Source: Pseudomonas cichorii (GTDB taxonomy: Bacteria > Pseudomonadota > Gammaproteobacteria > Pseudomonadales > Pseudomonadaceae). Taken from it: DNA of 64,000 nt. The first letter of the stretch is position 1; each line of letters begins with the position of its first letter. Location of the stretch: the NCBI RefSeq assembly GCF_018343775.1, contig NZ_CP074349.1, positions 1 through 64,000 on the forward strand, given 5' to 3'. The notes below the pieces were generated by a model. The model did no database searches. It was not told the origin of the DNA and was given only the letters and a program-made list of their open reading frames with translations. Shown here piece after piece: positions 32,977 to 42,701 of the stretch. The position numbers and the translations under genes were made by a program.

Positions 32977-35007
32977 TCAGCCCTGTTCGACGCGATTCCT
33001 GCCGTTTTCCTTGGCCCGATACAGCGCCTGATCGGCCCGTTTGAGCGCGATATCGCTGCGCTCGCCTGTGCGCAAGGCGGTTACGCCCATGGATACTGTG
33101 ATCGTTACCCGTTCACCCTTGAAGTGAAACGGGCACAGTTCGACCGCAGCCCGCAGTTCGTCGAGCAGTGTCAATGCTGTCGAGAGGTAGGTGGCAGGCA
33201 TGAGCATGACGAATTCTTCGCCACCGAAGCGGGCCAGGAAGTCTGTAGGGCGGATGCGTTTTTTCAGGACGCTGGCCACGATCTTCAGCACCTTGTCACC
33301 GGCCAGATGCCCGTAGCCATCGTTGATCCGCTTGAAGTGATCCAGATCCAGCATGCACACCAACAGGCTGTTCTTGTCCTGTTGCCATTGCGCGACCTCC
33401 TGCTCCAGACGCTCGCCCCACGCCGCACGGTTGGGCAGGCTGGTCAGCGGGTCGATCAGGGCTTTCTGGCGTTGCTCTTCAAGGTGAGTCCGGAAACCCA
33501 GGGCTTCCTGCTCCATGCTGGCGACGCGGGCTGCGAGACCTTGCAGTCGCGAGGCGACTTCCTGCTCGCGGTCATCCCGTTTGCGCTGATAGTGATCCAT
33601 CGTGCTGAGCAGGCCTTCCAGTCGCTTATCCAGTACCTGTTTGAGGCTGGGCAGGTCGGAGGCGTCCTGGACGCTGCTCTGCAAGCCACCCACCTGTTCG
33701 CGCAACTGCTCGTTGAGATCGCGGGCGGTGGACTGGTTTTCTGCATGATCTTCGCTGGCGGCCTGCAGATGGCTCTGGAAAGACTCCAGCCGCTCGTTGA
33801 GCTGCTTGAGATACGTCCCGAATTCCTGCTGGCCACCGTTATTGATCGCCAGCATCAGAACGGCCAGATCGTCGAGGATCGGCAGCAGTTCATACCAGTT
33901 GAGCCCGTGTTTGAGGCGTAACTGCATGTCTTCGACTTGGGGGCGATGGTGCTCTGACAAGGTCAGGTCCTTGAGCAGCCCCAGCAAGGTTTCTTCGATA
34001 TGAGACGCCACCGAGCTGTAGCTCGGCTCCGGGGAGTAAGGCAGGGAATAATTGGGATCGCCTTCGCTGGCTTCTTCCTCATCGAGCGCTGGCTCATCTT
34101 CTTCGCTGTCGCCCTCGACGGGGGCCTGCACAACGGGTACATGCTCGTAAGGCACGGTGGGCGTTGGTGTCAGCAGGTCTTGCGGCGGAGCCGGCACCGG
34201 TGCGGGAACCGCTTTTTCGACTGGGGCGGGAGCAGCGGCTACCACCTCAACCGGCTTTGGCGCTTCAGCGACGGGCTCAACCACAGGTGTGGGAGCGGGA
34301 GTCTCTGTCTTTGCCTCGGCTTTGGGTGTTTCAATCTCGATTTTTGGTGCAGGTGCAGGCACGGGCCTCGAAGGCGGCTCAGCTACCTCGTTGACGTCTT
34401 CATGCTCAGGCTCGGCAGAGGCAGGTACAGACGGATGAACGAGCTGAGCGCTTTCGGGGCCATGGGCCGCCTCGCCATGTTCTTCGCGGGTGCCGAACAG
34501 GCGTTGCAGGATTCCGGGGCGAGGGCCTTCTTCGTGCTTTTCAAGCAAGGTCAGCGCCTTGCCTTGCAAACCGCTGAGTTCGCTCAGCAGCAACGGCAAT
34601 TCCCGAGCCTGGGCGGCGCGGTCCTCAAGATCCTTGGCAAAACGCTTGAGGGGTTTGCGTACCTCGCGGGGCAGCGGCAAGGATTGCAGTTGGGTTACCA
34701 GCGCATTCAAGGCGCTGCTGATCTGCCCGACCCGCACTTCACGACGTTGCTCAGAGTCCAGCACTGCCTTTTCAAGGCGCGGTATCAGAGCGGCCAAGCC
34801 CGCATCCATGTCGTCCTTGCGCACGATTTCGCGCATTTCCTTCATGCATTCGTCGACAGAGCGGTCGGTACCTTCCGCCGCGAGACTACTGCGGACCAGA
34901 CCTCGGCGCAGCAAGTCGAGCCGGGCGTTCCAGCGTTCCGCCAGTCTGTCCTGCTGCTCGATACCCTTGAGATACTTCTCTTTCCAGCGCTCGGCTTCTT
35001 CGCTCAT
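32977..35007 (-). CDS. dgcH: Cytoplasmic diguanylate cyclase (DgcH-like)
   Basis: Makes cyclic di-GMP. The 676-residue protein has no membrane helix. Its N-terminal half is helical and coiled-coil-like, followed by a long Pro/Ala/Glu-rich linker (about residues 185-320), another helical region and a C-terminal GGDEF domain. The active-site motif GGEEF is at 595-599. An RPTD inhibitory I-site lies exactly five residues before it, so product feedback is expected. The order dgcH-EEP protein-dsbA-cc4 equals PA5487-PA5490. It overlaps the next gene upstream by 4 bp. Confidence 0.92.
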   Translation of the reverse strand: MSEEAERWKEKYLKGIEQQDRLAERWNARLDLLRRGLVRSSLAAEGTDRSVDECMKEMREIVRKDDMDAGLAALIPRLEKAVLDSEQRREVRVGQISSALNALVTQLQSLPLPREVRKPLKRFAKDLEDRAAQARELPLLLSELSGLQGKALTLLEKHEEGPRPGILQRLFGTREEHGEAAHGPESAQLVHPSVPASAEPEHEDVNEVAEPPSRPVPAPAPKIEIETPKAEAKTETPAPTPVVEPVAEAPKPVEVVAAAPAPVEKAVPAPVPAPPQDLLTPTPTVPYEHVPVVQAPVEGDSEEDEPALDEEEASEGDPNYSLPYSPEPSYSSVASHIEETLLGLLKDLTLSEHHRPQVEDMQLRLKHGLNWYELLPILDDLAVLMLAINNGGQQEFGTYLKQLNERLESFQSHLQAASEDHAENQSTARDLNEQLREQVGGLQSSVQDASDLPSLKQVLDKRLEGLLSTMDHYQRKRDDREQEVASRLQGLAARVASMEQEALGFRTHLEEQRQKALIDPLTSLPNRAAWGERLEQEVAQWQQDKNSLLVCMLDLDHFKRINDGYGHLAGDKVLKIVASVLKKRIRPTDFLARFGGEEFVMLMPATYLSTALTLLDELRAAVELCPFHFKGERVTITVSMGVTALRTGERSDIALKRADQALYRAKENGRNRVEQG

Positions 35008-35879
35008 TCAAGGGGTCCACCAGAAAGCACGGGTAGCGAGTCCCCACACAGCGAAGCAGGCAGGCGAATCTCTACAGCAACGGGCAGGTGATCGGAAATG
35101 GGTTGGGCCAGTACCTGAACACGTTCGAGCGTCAGTGTCGGGCTGAGCAGAATATGATCGAGGCAGCGCTGTGGCCGCCAGCTGGGAAAGGTTGCCTCGA
35201 CTTGCGGGGCCAGAAGACCAAGATCGCGCAGCGGCGAATGTTCCAGCAAGTCGTTGGCATGGGTGTTCATGTCGCCCATGAGGATCTGGTGGCGATAACC
35301 GCCAATCAGTTCCCGGATATAGGCCAGTTGCCGTACACGAGTGCGTGGCCCAAGGGCCAGATGCATCATGACCACCACCAGCGCGTCCTCGCCTTCCCCG
35401 AAACGGACAAGAATGGCACCGCGTCCGGCAGGTCCGGGCAATGGGTGATCTTCGATCTTGCCGGGACGCAGGCGGCTGAGCACGCCATTGCTGTGCTGGC
35501 CCAGACGACCCAGGTTGCGATTGAGCTGCTGATACCAGTAGGGAAAGGAACCGAGGTGGGCCAGATGTTCGACCTGATTGATGAAGCCGGAACGCAGGCT
35601 GCCGCCATCGGCTTCCTGCAACGCCACCAGATCGAAATCGTTGAGAAGATCGCCGATCTTCTGCAGATTGCCCGCACGTCCACCGTGGGGCAGCAGATGT
35701 TGCCAGCCGCGTGTCAGGTAGTGCCGGTAACGCTCGGTGCTGATACCGACCTGGATGTTGAAGCTGAGCAACCGAAGCCGGCCATCGGCTGGCAGTCCGC
35801 TTTGCAGCAGATGGTGTTCGTTGACCTGCGGATCATGCAGGCCAACGACTCGCTCCGTGCCCTTGCCCCAGCGGCGCAT
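35004..35879 (-). CDS. Endonuclease/exonuclease/phosphatase family protein
   Basis: A 291-residue member of the EEP superfamily of metal-dependent phosphoesterases. The family motifs are visible in order: LRLLSFNIQVG, DLVALQEADGG, HLALGPRTRVRQL, LMGDMNTHAND, and the C-terminal ISDHLPVAVEI. The substrate is unknown. It starts 12 bp after the dsbA stop and its end overlaps the dgcH start, suggesting one transcript dsbA-EEP-dgcH. Confidence 0.88.
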   Translation of the reverse strand: MRRWGKGTERVVGLHDPQVNEHHLLQSGLPADGRLRLLSFNIQVGISTERYRHYLTRGWQHLLPHGGRAGNLQKIGDLLNDFDLVALQEADGGSLRSGFINQVEHLAHLGSFPYWYQQLNRNLGRLGQHSNGVLSRLRPGKIEDHPLPGPAGRGAILVRFGEGEDALVVVMMHLALGPRTRVRQLAYIRELIGGYRHQILMGDMNTHANDLLEHSPLRDLGLLAPQVEATFPSWRPQRCLDHILLSPTLTLERVQVLAQPISDHLPVAVEIRLPASLCGDSLPVLSGGPLE

Positions 35880-35891
35880 GGCGAACGGCTC

Positions 35892-36536
35892 TTACTTGCT
35901 TGCCTTGGCGGCCGCTCGCTCTTTGGCGATCAGCTGGTCAGCAACTTCCAGGGTCGCTTCCGGGCCACCGGAGCTGCCCAGGTCGAAACGGTATTTACCG
36001 TTAACGATCATGGTCGGTACGCCGGTCACTTCGTACTTCTTGGCCAGCTCCTTGTACTGGGCAATCTTGCCTTTCACTGCGAAGGAGTTGAAGGTTTCGA
36101 GGAACTTGGCTCTGTCGATACCCTGTGTGGCGACGAAATCAGCCATGTCTTCCGGCTTGGTCAGCGGCTTGCGGTCTTTCTGGATTGCGTTGAATACAGC
36201 CGCGTGAACCTTGTGCTCTACGCCCATGGTGTCCAGGGTGATGAACAGTTGACCGTGGGCATCCCAGGCGCCGCCGAACATTGCCGGGATACGGACGAAA
36301 TTGACGTCCTCAGGCAGTTTTTCAGCCCATGGGTTGATGGTCGGCTCGAATGCATAGCAATGCGGGCAGCCATACCAGAACAACTCTACTACTTCGATCT
36401 TGCCTGGCTCGGAAACAGGCACAGCGCTGTTCAATACAACATATTGCTTACCAGCTTCGATGGGTGCGGCAGCCTGGGCGGACATACCGAACAGGCTGGC
36501 GGCAACCAGAGCGGCGCTGATGATCAGATTACGCAT
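35892..36536 (-). CDS. dsbA: Thiol:disulfide interchange protein DsbA
   Basis: Periplasmic oxidant that introduces disulfides into exported proteins. The 214-residue precursor has a signal peptide ending SAQAAAP, the active-site YGCPHCYAFEP near residue 57 and the cis-proline loop EVTGVPTMIVNG near residue 158. A terminator separates it from cytochrome c4 upstream. Confidence 0.97.
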   Translation of the reverse strand: MRNLIISAALVAASLFGMSAQAAAPIEAGKQYVVLNSAVPVSEPGKIEVVELFWYGCPHCYAFEPTINPWAEKLPEDVNFVRIPAMFGGAWDAHGQLFITLDTMGVEHKVHAAVFNAIQKDRKPLTKPEDMADFVATQGIDRAKFLETFNSFAVKGKIAQYKELAKKYEVTGVPTMIVNGKYRFDLGSSGGPEATLEVADQLIAKERAAAKASK

Positions 36537-36626
36537 GCTTTACTCCTGAGCAGATTGAGTCGCCTTGACGCGACGGTTTTTCGACCAGCCACCAAGGCGT
36601 GAGTTCTTAGTGTAACGCTGGCGATC

Positions 36627-36657
36627 AAAAAAAAGGGCAGCCCGGGCCACCCTTTTT
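36627..36657 (-). terminator. Terminator after cytochrome c4
   Basis: On the minus strand AAAAAGGG and CCCTTTTT enclose a GC-rich, partly self-complementary centre and run into a tract of eight T. It is 65 bp after the cytochrome c4 stop and about 90 bp before dsbA. Confidence 0.85.
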
Positions 36658-36721
36658 GCATGTGTCATGAAGCACGTCACGTCTGAACCGCAGATTGCTT
36701 GCACGAATGCCTGTGAATCGA

Positions 36722-37336
36722 TCAGTGCAGGCCCTGGATATATTGCGCCAGAGCCTCGATATCCTTGTTGCTCAGCTTGGCCGCGATAGAGCGCATGACC
36801 ATGGTGTCACCATCATTGACCCGATCGCCTTCGCGGAATGCAGTCAATTGTTTCTTGATGTAATCGGCGTGCTGGCCACCCAGATGTGGATAACCGGCCG
36901 GAGCATTGCCGGTGCCGTCAGGTGAGTGGCAGCCGGTGCAGGCTGGCATGCCCTGATCCAGCTTGCCGCCGCGGAACAGTGCTTCGCCGCGGGCCACCAG
37001 ACTGGCGTCGGCTGCACCGATGCTGCCTTTCTGGCTGGCGTAATAGGCGGAGATGTCCGCAAGGTCCTGATCGTTGAACGGAGTCAGCAATCCGGTCATT
37101 TCCAGTACCGGTCGCTTGCCATCCTTGATCTCGTGCAACTGCTTGAGCAGGTAGCGCTGGCCCTGGCCTGCCAGTTTCGGGAAGTTGGGAGCCAGACTGT
37201 TGCCATCAGTTCCATGACAGGCGCCACACACGGCTGCCTTTGCCTGACCGGCAGCCGCATCGCCGGTAACGTCGGCTGCCTGGGTCGCCCCACTGATGCC
37301 CAGCGTCAACAGCAGACTCACGAATAATTTGTTCAT
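36722..37336 (-). CDS. cc4: Dihaem cytochrome c4
   Basis: Periplasmic electron carrier with two covalent haems. The 204-residue precursor has a signal peptide (ending TQAADV) and two cytochrome c domains with CGACH near residue 37 and CTGCH near 133; methionine ligands are available in each half. Cytochrome c4 can donate electrons to terminal oxidases; a caa3-type oxidase is encoded at 55.7-59.9 kb. An exact DnaA box lies in the coding sequence at 36885. Confidence 0.95.
   Translation of the reverse strand: MNKLFVSLLLTLGISGATQAADVTGDAAAGQAKAAVCGACHGTDGNSLAPNFPKLAGQGQRYLLKQLHEIKDGKRPVLEMTGLLTPFNDQDLADISAYYASQKGSIGAADASLVARGEALFRGGKLDQGMPACTGCHSPDGTGNAPAGYPHLGGQHADYIKKQLTAFREGDRVNDGDTMVMRSIAAKLSNKDIEALAQYIQGLH
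36885..36893 (-). promoter_or_regulatory. DnaA box inside cytochrome c4 gene
   Basis: Exact TTATCCACA on the minus strand; one of only two copies beyond 21 kb. Confidence 0.4.
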
Positions 37337-37682
37337 CAGGTAATCCAGATCGGCTAATGGTGAAAAGTTAGGTAGCAGGTGATTTGCTCATCTCCAGGAT
37401 GATGGTTCGCAAATGCTGACTACTGCGGTCCTTGCACATTTCACGCGCGGCATTGTTACGATCCTGGCAAAAGGAGCTCCAAAACCCTCTTGCGCAGTAA
37501 AAACCTTTCAGGTTGAAAGCGGACTGCGTTCTAATGCGCATATTAGTTCTCGCTTCGGTGTTCTTCCCCCGCTGCCGGGGAATTCACACACAAAATTTGC
37601 GGCATTATATACTCGCGCTATCCAAACGGAAACGACACCTCTTGCCGCACCCCTTGCAGGCAAGGCCTTCACCGGAAATCAC
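37337..37682. other. Intergenic region between cytochrome c4 and engB
   Basis: A 346-bp divergent gap. The open frame through it is continuous with engB but has no family-like sequence. It contains a short CCCCGC-TG-CCGGGG-like hairpin near 37567-37580 and a possible promoter for engB just after it. No further gene seen. Confidence 0.5.
37583..37611 (+). promoter_or_regulatory. Possible sigma-70 promoter of engB
   Basis: TTCACA (5/6 match to the -35 consensus), a 17-bp spacer and TATATA (4/6 match to the -10), 71 bp upstream of the engB ATG. Only a sequence match. Confidence 0.3.
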
Positions 37683-38321
37683 ATGCAACTCAAGAACCCC
37701 ATCCTCGGCCTGTGCCAACAGTCCACTTTCATGCTCAGCGCCGCCAAGGTCGATCAGTGCCCTGATGACGAAGGCTATGAAGTCGCGTTTGCCGGGCGTT
37801 CCAACGCGGGCAAGTCCAGCGCGCTCAATACGCTGACCCACGCCAGCCTGGCGCGCACCTCGAAAACGCCGGGGCGTACGCAACTGCTGAACTTCTTCAA
37901 GCTTGATGACGACCGCCGTCTGGTGGACCTGCCCGGCTACGGCTACGCCAAAGTGCCGATCCCGCTCAAGCAACACTGGCAGCGTCACCTGGAAGCCTAT
38001 CTGGGCAGCCGCGAAAGCCTGAAGGGCCTGATTCTGATGATGGACATCCGTCATCCAATGACCGACTTCGACATCCTCATGCTGGACTGGGCAATCGCCA
38101 GCCAGATGCCGATGCATGTCCTGCTGACCAAGGCTGACAAACTGACCTACGGCGCAGCCAAAAACACGCTGCTCAAGGTTCAGTCGCAGATCCGCAAGGG
38201 CTGGGGCGAAGCGGTCACCATCCAGCTGTTCTCGGCACCAAAGCGCATGGGCCTGGAAGAAGCCTATACCGTTCTGGCCGACTGGATGGAGCTGGAAGAC
38301 AAAGCGCCTGCCGAAGGGTAA
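37683..38321 (+). CDS. engB: Ribosome biogenesis GTPase EngB (YsxC/YihA)
   Basis: Essential GTPase for 50S subunit assembly. ATG 37683 ([20 protein letters not shown]) gives 212 residues; the frame upstream to 37413 is intergenic. G motifs are G1 [10 protein letters not shown]3 DLPGYGYA and G4 TKADK. As in E. coli (yihA-spf-polA), it faces polA with a small RNA gene in between. Confidence 0.96.
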   Translation: MQLKNPILGLCQQSTFMLSAAKVDQCPDDEGYEVAFAGRSNAGKSSALNTLTHASLARTSKTPGRTQLLNFFKLDDDRRLVDLPGYGYAKVPIPLKQHWQRHLEAYLGSRESLKGLILMMDIRHPMTDFDILMLDWAIASQMPMHVLLTKADKLTYGAAKNTLLKVQSQIRKGWGEAVTIQLFSAPKRMGLEEAYTVLADWMELEDKAPAEG

Positions 38322-38330
38322 ATCGCAGGC

Positions 38331-38459
38331 AAAAAAAACCCCGGACTTCATATGGGGAGGGGGGAAGTTCGGGGTTCAAGGTCCAGACCCTTAGGGCGGG
38401 ATCCGGATATCTGCCAACACTTAACACAACTAGGAGCATGACGGGTTTCTCAACCCGTC
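38331..38459 (-). ncRNA. ersA: ErsA / Spot 42-position small regulatory RNA
   Basis: The gap between engB and polA holds a clear stand-alone RNA unit on the minus strand. It has a promoter at 38466-38493, then a 5' hairpin (GACGGGTT, GAGA loop, AACCCGTC; 38459-38440). It ends in a 12-bp terminator hairpin with one wobble pair (38375-38338) followed by eight T. The predicted length of about 129 nt agrees with ErsA of P. aeruginosa (about 132 nt), encoded at the same place. The terminator loop is a C-rich tract (CCCCCCTCCCC) suited to pairing with Shine-Dalgarno sequences. ErsA there represses algC and acts in envelope stress and biofilm control. Transcript ends are inferred. Confidence 0.88.
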
Positions 38460-38465
38460 GAAATC

Positions 38466-38493
38466 TCTGACTCGCAGCTGGCCGGTTAAGTTC
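38466..38493 (-). promoter_or_regulatory. AlgU (sigma-22/RpoE-type) promoter of ersA
   Basis: On the minus strand: -35 GAACTT (38493-38488), 17-bp spacer, -10 TCAGA (38470-38466), 6-7 bp before the inferred RNA start. This matches the AlgU/RpoE consensus GAACTT-N16/17-TCTGA with one mismatch in the -10. Confidence 0.82.
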
Positions 38494-38527
38494 CCGGCCA
38501 GCCGAAAAGTTCATGCAGGCAGGGCGA

Positions 38528-41290
38528 TCAGTGCGCCTCGTCCCAGTTGTTGCCCACGCCCACTTCAACCAGCAACGGCACGGCCAGTTGCGCAGCGCCG
38601 CTCATATGCGGGCGAATCTGCTCGCTGATCTGCTCGACCAGATCCTCGCGCACTTCCAGTACCAGTTCGTCGTGAACCTGCAGGATGACGCGGGCATCGA
38701 GGCCCGACTCTTCCAGCCAGCTGTTCACTGCAACCATGGCTTTCTTGATGATATCGGCGGCTGTGCCTTGCATCGGTGCGTTGATCGCTGTGCGCTCGGC
38801 CCCGGCGCGTTTCATGCCGTTGTCGGAGTTGATGTCCGGAAGGTAGAGGCGACGCCCGAAGAATGTTTCGACATAGCCCTGCTCTTTGGCTTTCTCGCGA
38901 GTGCGCTCCATGTACTCTCGCACGCCAGGGTAGCGAGCGAAGTAACGCTCGATATACGCCTTGGCCTGCTTGCCATCGACGCCGATCTGACGAGCCAGGC
39001 CCGATGCGCCCATGCCGTAGATCAGCCCGAAATTGATCGCTTTGGCGCTGCGGCGCTGATCGTTGGTGACCTCATCCAGCTCGACCCCGAAAACCTCGGC
39101 CGCCGTCGCACGGTGCACGTCCAGGCCATTGCGGAAAGCATCCAGCAACCCTTCGTCGCTGGCCAGGTGCGCCATGATCCGCAACTCGATCTGCGAATAG
39201 TCCGCTGCCAGCAGTTTGTAACCCGGCTGGGCAACGAATGCCTGACGAATCCTGCGCCCTTCTGCTGTGCGCACCGGGATGTTCTGCAGGTTGGGTTCGC
39301 TGGACGAGAACCGTCCCGTTGCGGCGCCCGCCTGGTTATAGGACGTGTGAACGCGACCGGTCCTCGGGTTGATCTGCCCTGGCAGGCTGTCGGTGTAGGT
39401 GCTTTTCAGCTTGCTGATCGAGCGGTACTGCAACAGCAAGGTGGGAAGCTCATGGCCTTGCTCGGCCAGCTTGACCAGCACATCTTCCGAGGTCGAAGGC
39501 TTGCCCGTGGGCGTTTTGCCAAGAATCGGCAGGTTCAGTTTTTCATAAAGGATTTTCCCGAGCTGGGTCGTGGAGCCCAGGTTGAACTCCTCGCCTGCCA
39601 GAACAAAAGCCTGGCGCTCCAGTTCGACCATGGTGTTGCCCAACTCGACACTTTGAATGCCGAGCAGATTGGCATCCACTTTCGCGCCTTCGCGTTCGAT
39701 CTTCGCCAGTACAGGCACCAGCGGCATTTCGATTTCGGTCAGAACGCGGGACAGCGCAGGCTCGGCTTCCAGCTTTGCAAAAAGAGTCTGGTGCAGACGC
39801 AAGGTCACGTCTGCATCTTCAGCCGCATAAGGGCCGGCCTGCTCCAGAGCTATCTGGTCGAACGTCAGTTGCTTCTTGCCTTTACCGGCGATGTCTTCAA
39901 AGCTGGTGGTCTGGTGACCAAGATACTTCAGCGCCAGGCTGTCCATGTTGTGGGCAGTGGCTACGGAATTCAGCACATAGGACTCAAGCATGGTGTCGAA
40001 GGCAACGCCTCGCACGGTAATGCCATTTTCCTGATCGCCACCAATGGCGCAGTTGGCCAGAATGTTCATGTCGAACTTGGCGTTCTGCCCGACCTTCAGG
40101 ATGGCCGGGTCTTCCAGCAGCGGCTTGAGGGCCAGCAATACGGTGTCGCGGTCCAGTTGGTCCGGCACGCCCATGTAGGAGTGGGTCAGCGGAATATAGG
40201 CGGCTTCACCGGTCTTGACCGCAAAGGAAAGGCCCACCAGTTGCGCCTTTTGCGCATCCAGCCCGGTGGTTTCGGTATCGAAGGCGATCAGTTTGGCGGT
40301 GCGCAGTTTTTCCAGCCAGACGTCGAAGCGGGCCTGATCGAGGACGGTTTCGTAGTGCAGCTCGATTTCGGAGGCGACTTCTTCCTTGACGATTTCCACA
40401 CCGGCGCGCTTGGCTTGCCGTTGCAGATCCTCAAGCCAGCTCTTGAATTCAAGCTCGGTATAAAGCTCGGTGAGCTTTTCCAGATCCGGCTCGCCGACCT
40501 GCAACTCGTCGAGAGTGATGTCCAGCGGCACATCGACCTTGATGGTCGCCAGCTCATAGGACAGAAACGCCATGTCGCGATGTTCTTCGAGCTTGGGTGC
40601 CAGGGTCTTGGCTCCCCGGAAGGCCATGCCCGCCACCGAGTCGAGGTTTTCATACAGCTCTTTCAAGCCACCGCCCACACCCACCAGCAGGCCCACGGCC
40701 GTTTTTTCGCCTACGCCTGGAACGCCGGGGATGTTGTCGACTTTATCGCCCATCAGGGCCAGATAATCGATGATGTGCTCAGGACCGACGCCGAATTTCT
40801 CTTTAACGCCAGGGACATCCAGCACGCTACCGGTCATAGTGTTGACCAGCGTAATGTGGCCGTCGACCAGTTGCGCCATGTCCTTGTCGCCAGTGGAGAT
40901 GATCACCGGCCGATCCGCCGCCGCGCTACTGCGCGCCAGGGTGCCGATCACGTCGTCAGCCTCGACACCTTCCACGCACAGCAGCGGGTAACCCAGCCCT
41001 TTGACGCAGGCATGCAACAGGTCGACCTGGACGCGCAGATCGTCCGGCATGCTTGGGCGGTTGGCTTTGTACTCGGCGAACAGATCGTCCCGGAAAGTCC
41101 CGCCCTTGGCATCGAAAACCACCGCGAAGGGGCTTTTCGGGTATTGCCGGCGCAGGCTCTTGAGCATGTTCAGCACGCCCTTGACGGCCCCCGTCGGCAA
41201 ACCTTTGGACGTGGTGAGAGGTGGCAGCGCATGAAAGGCGCGGTACAGGTAAGAAGAACCGTCCACCAGGACGAGGGGCGCTTGGCTCAT
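38528..41290 (-). CDS. polA: DNA polymerase I
   Basis: Repair and Okazaki-fragment processing polymerase. Start Met at 41290 ([20 protein letters not shown]) gives 920 residues; Met at 41302 four codons earlier is possible. The 5' nuclease domain ([29 protein letters not shown]), a 3'-5' exonuclease with the DTETTGLD carboxylates, and the polymerase palm with [18 protein letters not shown] and [10 protein letters not shown] are all present, so proofreading appears intact. Divergent from the DUF2782 gene. Confidence 0.98.
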   Translation of the reverse strand: MSQAPLVLVDGSSYLYRAFHALPPLTTSKGLPTGAVKGVLNMLKSLRRQYPKSPFAVVFDAKGGTFRDDLFAEYKANRPSMPDDLRVQVDLLHACVKGLGYPLLCVEGVEADDVIGTLARSSAAADRPVIISTGDKDMAQLVDGHITLVNTMTGSVLDVPGVKEKFGVGPEHIIDYLALMGDKVDNIPGVPGVGEKTAVGLLVGVGGGLKELYENLDSVAGMAFRGAKTLAPKLEEHRDMAFLSYELATIKVDVPLDITLDELQVGEPDLEKLTELYTELEFKSWLEDLQRQAKRAGVEIVKEEVASEIELHYETVLDQARFDVWLEKLRTAKLIAFDTETTGLDAQKAQLVGLSFAVKTGEAAYIPLTHSYMGVPDQLDRDTVLLALKPLLEDPAILKVGQNAKFDMNILANCAIGGDQENGITVRGVAFDTMLESYVLNSVATAHNMDSLALKYLGHQTTSFEDIAGKGKKQLTFDQIALEQAGPYAAEDADVTLRLHQTLFAKLEAEPALSRVLTEIEMPLVPVLAKIEREGAKVDANLLGIQSVELGNTMVELERQAFVLAGEEFNLGSTTQLGKILYEKLNLPILGKTPTGKPSTSEDVLVKLAEQGHELPTLLLQYRSISKLKSTYTDSLPGQINPRTGRVHTSYNQAGAATGRFSSSEPNLQNIPVRTAEGRRIRQAFVAQPGYKLLAADYSQIELRIMAHLASDEGLLDAFRNGLDVHRATAAEVFGVELDEVTNDQRRSAKAINFGLIYGMGASGLARQIGVDGKQAKAYIERYFARYPGVREYMERTREKAKEQGYVETFFGRRLYLPDINSDNGMKRAGAERTAINAPMQGTAADIIKKAMVAVNSWLEESGLDARVILQVHDELVLEVREDLVEQISEQIRPHMSGAAQLAVPLLVEVGVGNNWDEAH

Positions 41291-41364
41291 GAGCAGAATC
41301 AACCTTTTCGGCGGGGTCGGCGCTAGAATGCGAGGACCATTGACGACAAAGGGACAAGGTTATC

Positions 41365-41649
41365 ATGCGCACGGCAAATCGACTGTTGTTGGCTGGGCTG
41401 TTGGTATTTTGTCCCCTGGTGATTGCAGCCGAGGATTCTCCTGCGGACGCTCCAGACGTTACCATTCGCACCGACGGCGACAAGACCATTCAGGAGTACC
41501 GTCAGAACGGATTTCTTTATGCGGTGAAAATCACGCCCAAGAATGGAAAACCTTACTTTCTTGTGCGTGCCGATGGTACGAGTCCCAATTTCATCCGTTC
41601 GGACCAACCGGACATGCTGATCCCTCAATGGGAAATATTCAGCTGGTAA
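41365..41649 (+). CDS. DUF2782 family secreted protein
   Basis: A 94-residue protein with a signal peptide (MRTANRLLLAGLLVFCPLVI, cleavage after AEA-type site near residue 22) and the DUF2782 core VTIRTDGDKTIQEYRQNG and PPKNGKPYFLV-like segment ending WEIFSW. Function unknown. It precedes thrB by 37 bp, the order PA5494-PA5495 in P. aeruginosa. Confidence 0.88.
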   Translation: MRTANRLLLAGLLVFCPLVIAAEDSPADAPDVTIRTDGDKTIQEYRQNGFLYAVKITPKNGKPYFLVRADGTSPNFIRSDQPDMLIPQWEIFSW

Positions 41650-41686
41650 CACCCTAAATTCACTTAATTTTGCTGGCAGTCCTGAT

Positions 41687-42637
41687 ATGTCCGTTTTTAC
41701 CCCACTGGCTCGGCCCGAGCTGGAAACATTTCTTGCCCCGTACGGGCTCGGCCGTTTGCTCGACTTTCAAGGCATTGCCGCAGGTAGTGAAAACACCAAT
41801 TACTTCATCAGTCTGGAACAGGGCGAGTTCGTCCTGACCCTCGTCGAGCGTGGCCCTATTCAGGATTTGCCGTTCTTCATCGAACTGCTGGACGTGCTGC
41901 ACAACGCCGACTTGCCGGTGCCTTACGCCCTGCGCACCACCGATGGTCAGGCGCTGCGTGAACTTGCGGAAAAACCGGCGCTCCTGCAGCCGCGGCTGCC
42001 GGGCAAGCACATCAGTGAACCCAACACCCAGCATTGCGTGCAGATCGGCGAGCTGCTCGGCAATCTGCATCTGGCGACGCGCGGCAATGTTCTGGAGCGC
42101 AAGACCGATCGCGGCCTAGACTGGATGCTCAGCGAGGGCACGAACTTCCTTTCGCATCTGGGCGAGCCACAAAGAACACTGCTGGAAAAGGCCTTGCAGG
42201 AGATCGAAGCGCTCAAGCCGCAGATCATGGCGTTGCCTCGGGCCAACCTGCACGCCGACCTGTTCCGCGACAATGCCCTGTTTGAAGGTACGCACCTGAC
42301 CGGGCTGATCGACTTCTACAACGCCTGCTCCGGCCCGATGCTGTATGACCTGGCCATTGCGTTGAACGACTGGTGCTCCCATGAATACGGCCAGATCGAC
42401 CCGGTACGCGCCAGAGCCCTGCTGGGCGCCTATGCGGCCTTGCGACCGTTCACCGCTGCTGAAACAAAACTTTGGGCAACCATGCTGCGCGTGGGGTGTG
42501 TGCGTTTCTGGCTGTCACGCCTGATCGCGGCTGAGTCCTTTGCCGGGCAAGACGTGCTGATCCATGATCCGTCAGAGTTCGAGAAGCGCCTGGCACAGCG
42601 CCAGGATGTTCATCTGCCGTTGCCGTTTGCGCTGTAA
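41687..42637 (+). CDS. thrB: Homoserine kinase (ThrB, APH-fold type)
   Basis: Phosphorylates homoserine for threonine synthesis. The 316-residue protein is of the aminoglycoside-phosphotransferase-fold type used by pseudomonads, with GSENTNYFI near residue 33, the catalytic loop NLHADLFRDN near 188 and the metal-binding GLIDFYNA near 206. Convergent with znuA across a REP palindrome. Confidence 0.96.
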   Translation: MSVFTPLARPELETFLAPYGLGRLLDFQGIAAGSENTNYFISLEQGEFVLTLVERGPIQDLPFFIELLDVLHNADLPVPYALRTTDGQALRELAEKPALLQPRLPGKHISEPNTQHCVQIGELLGNLHLATRGNVLERKTDRGLDWMLSEGTNFLSHLGEPQRTLLEKALQEIEALKPQIMALPRANLHADLFRDNALFEGTHLTGLIDFYNACSGPMLYDLAIALNDWCSHEYGQIDPVRARALLGAYAALRPFTAAETKLWATMLRVGCVRFWLSRLIAAESFAGQDVLIHDPSEFEKRLAQRQDVHLPLPFAL

Positions 42638-42646
42638 AGAGGTTTT

Positions 42647-42693
42647 TCGCGCATGAATTCGCTCCTACGCCGAAGGAGCGAATTCATGCGCGA
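42647..42693. repeat. REP-like palindrome between thrB and znuA
   Basis: Perfect 20-bp inverted arms, TCGCGCATGAATTCGCTCCT (42647-42666) and its complement (42674-42693), around a 7-nt loop. It is the longest perfect palindrome seen here and fills the gap between two convergent stop codons, so it probably forms the transcription end for both genes. Confidence 0.9.
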
Positions 42694-42701
42694 AGCAAGC
42701 G

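Noticed and set aside
38513..41326. A 937-codon plus-strand frame opposite polA
   Set aside because: It is antisense to a full-length, motif-complete polA and has the Gln/His/Val-rich composition typical of antisense frames in GC-rich DNA.
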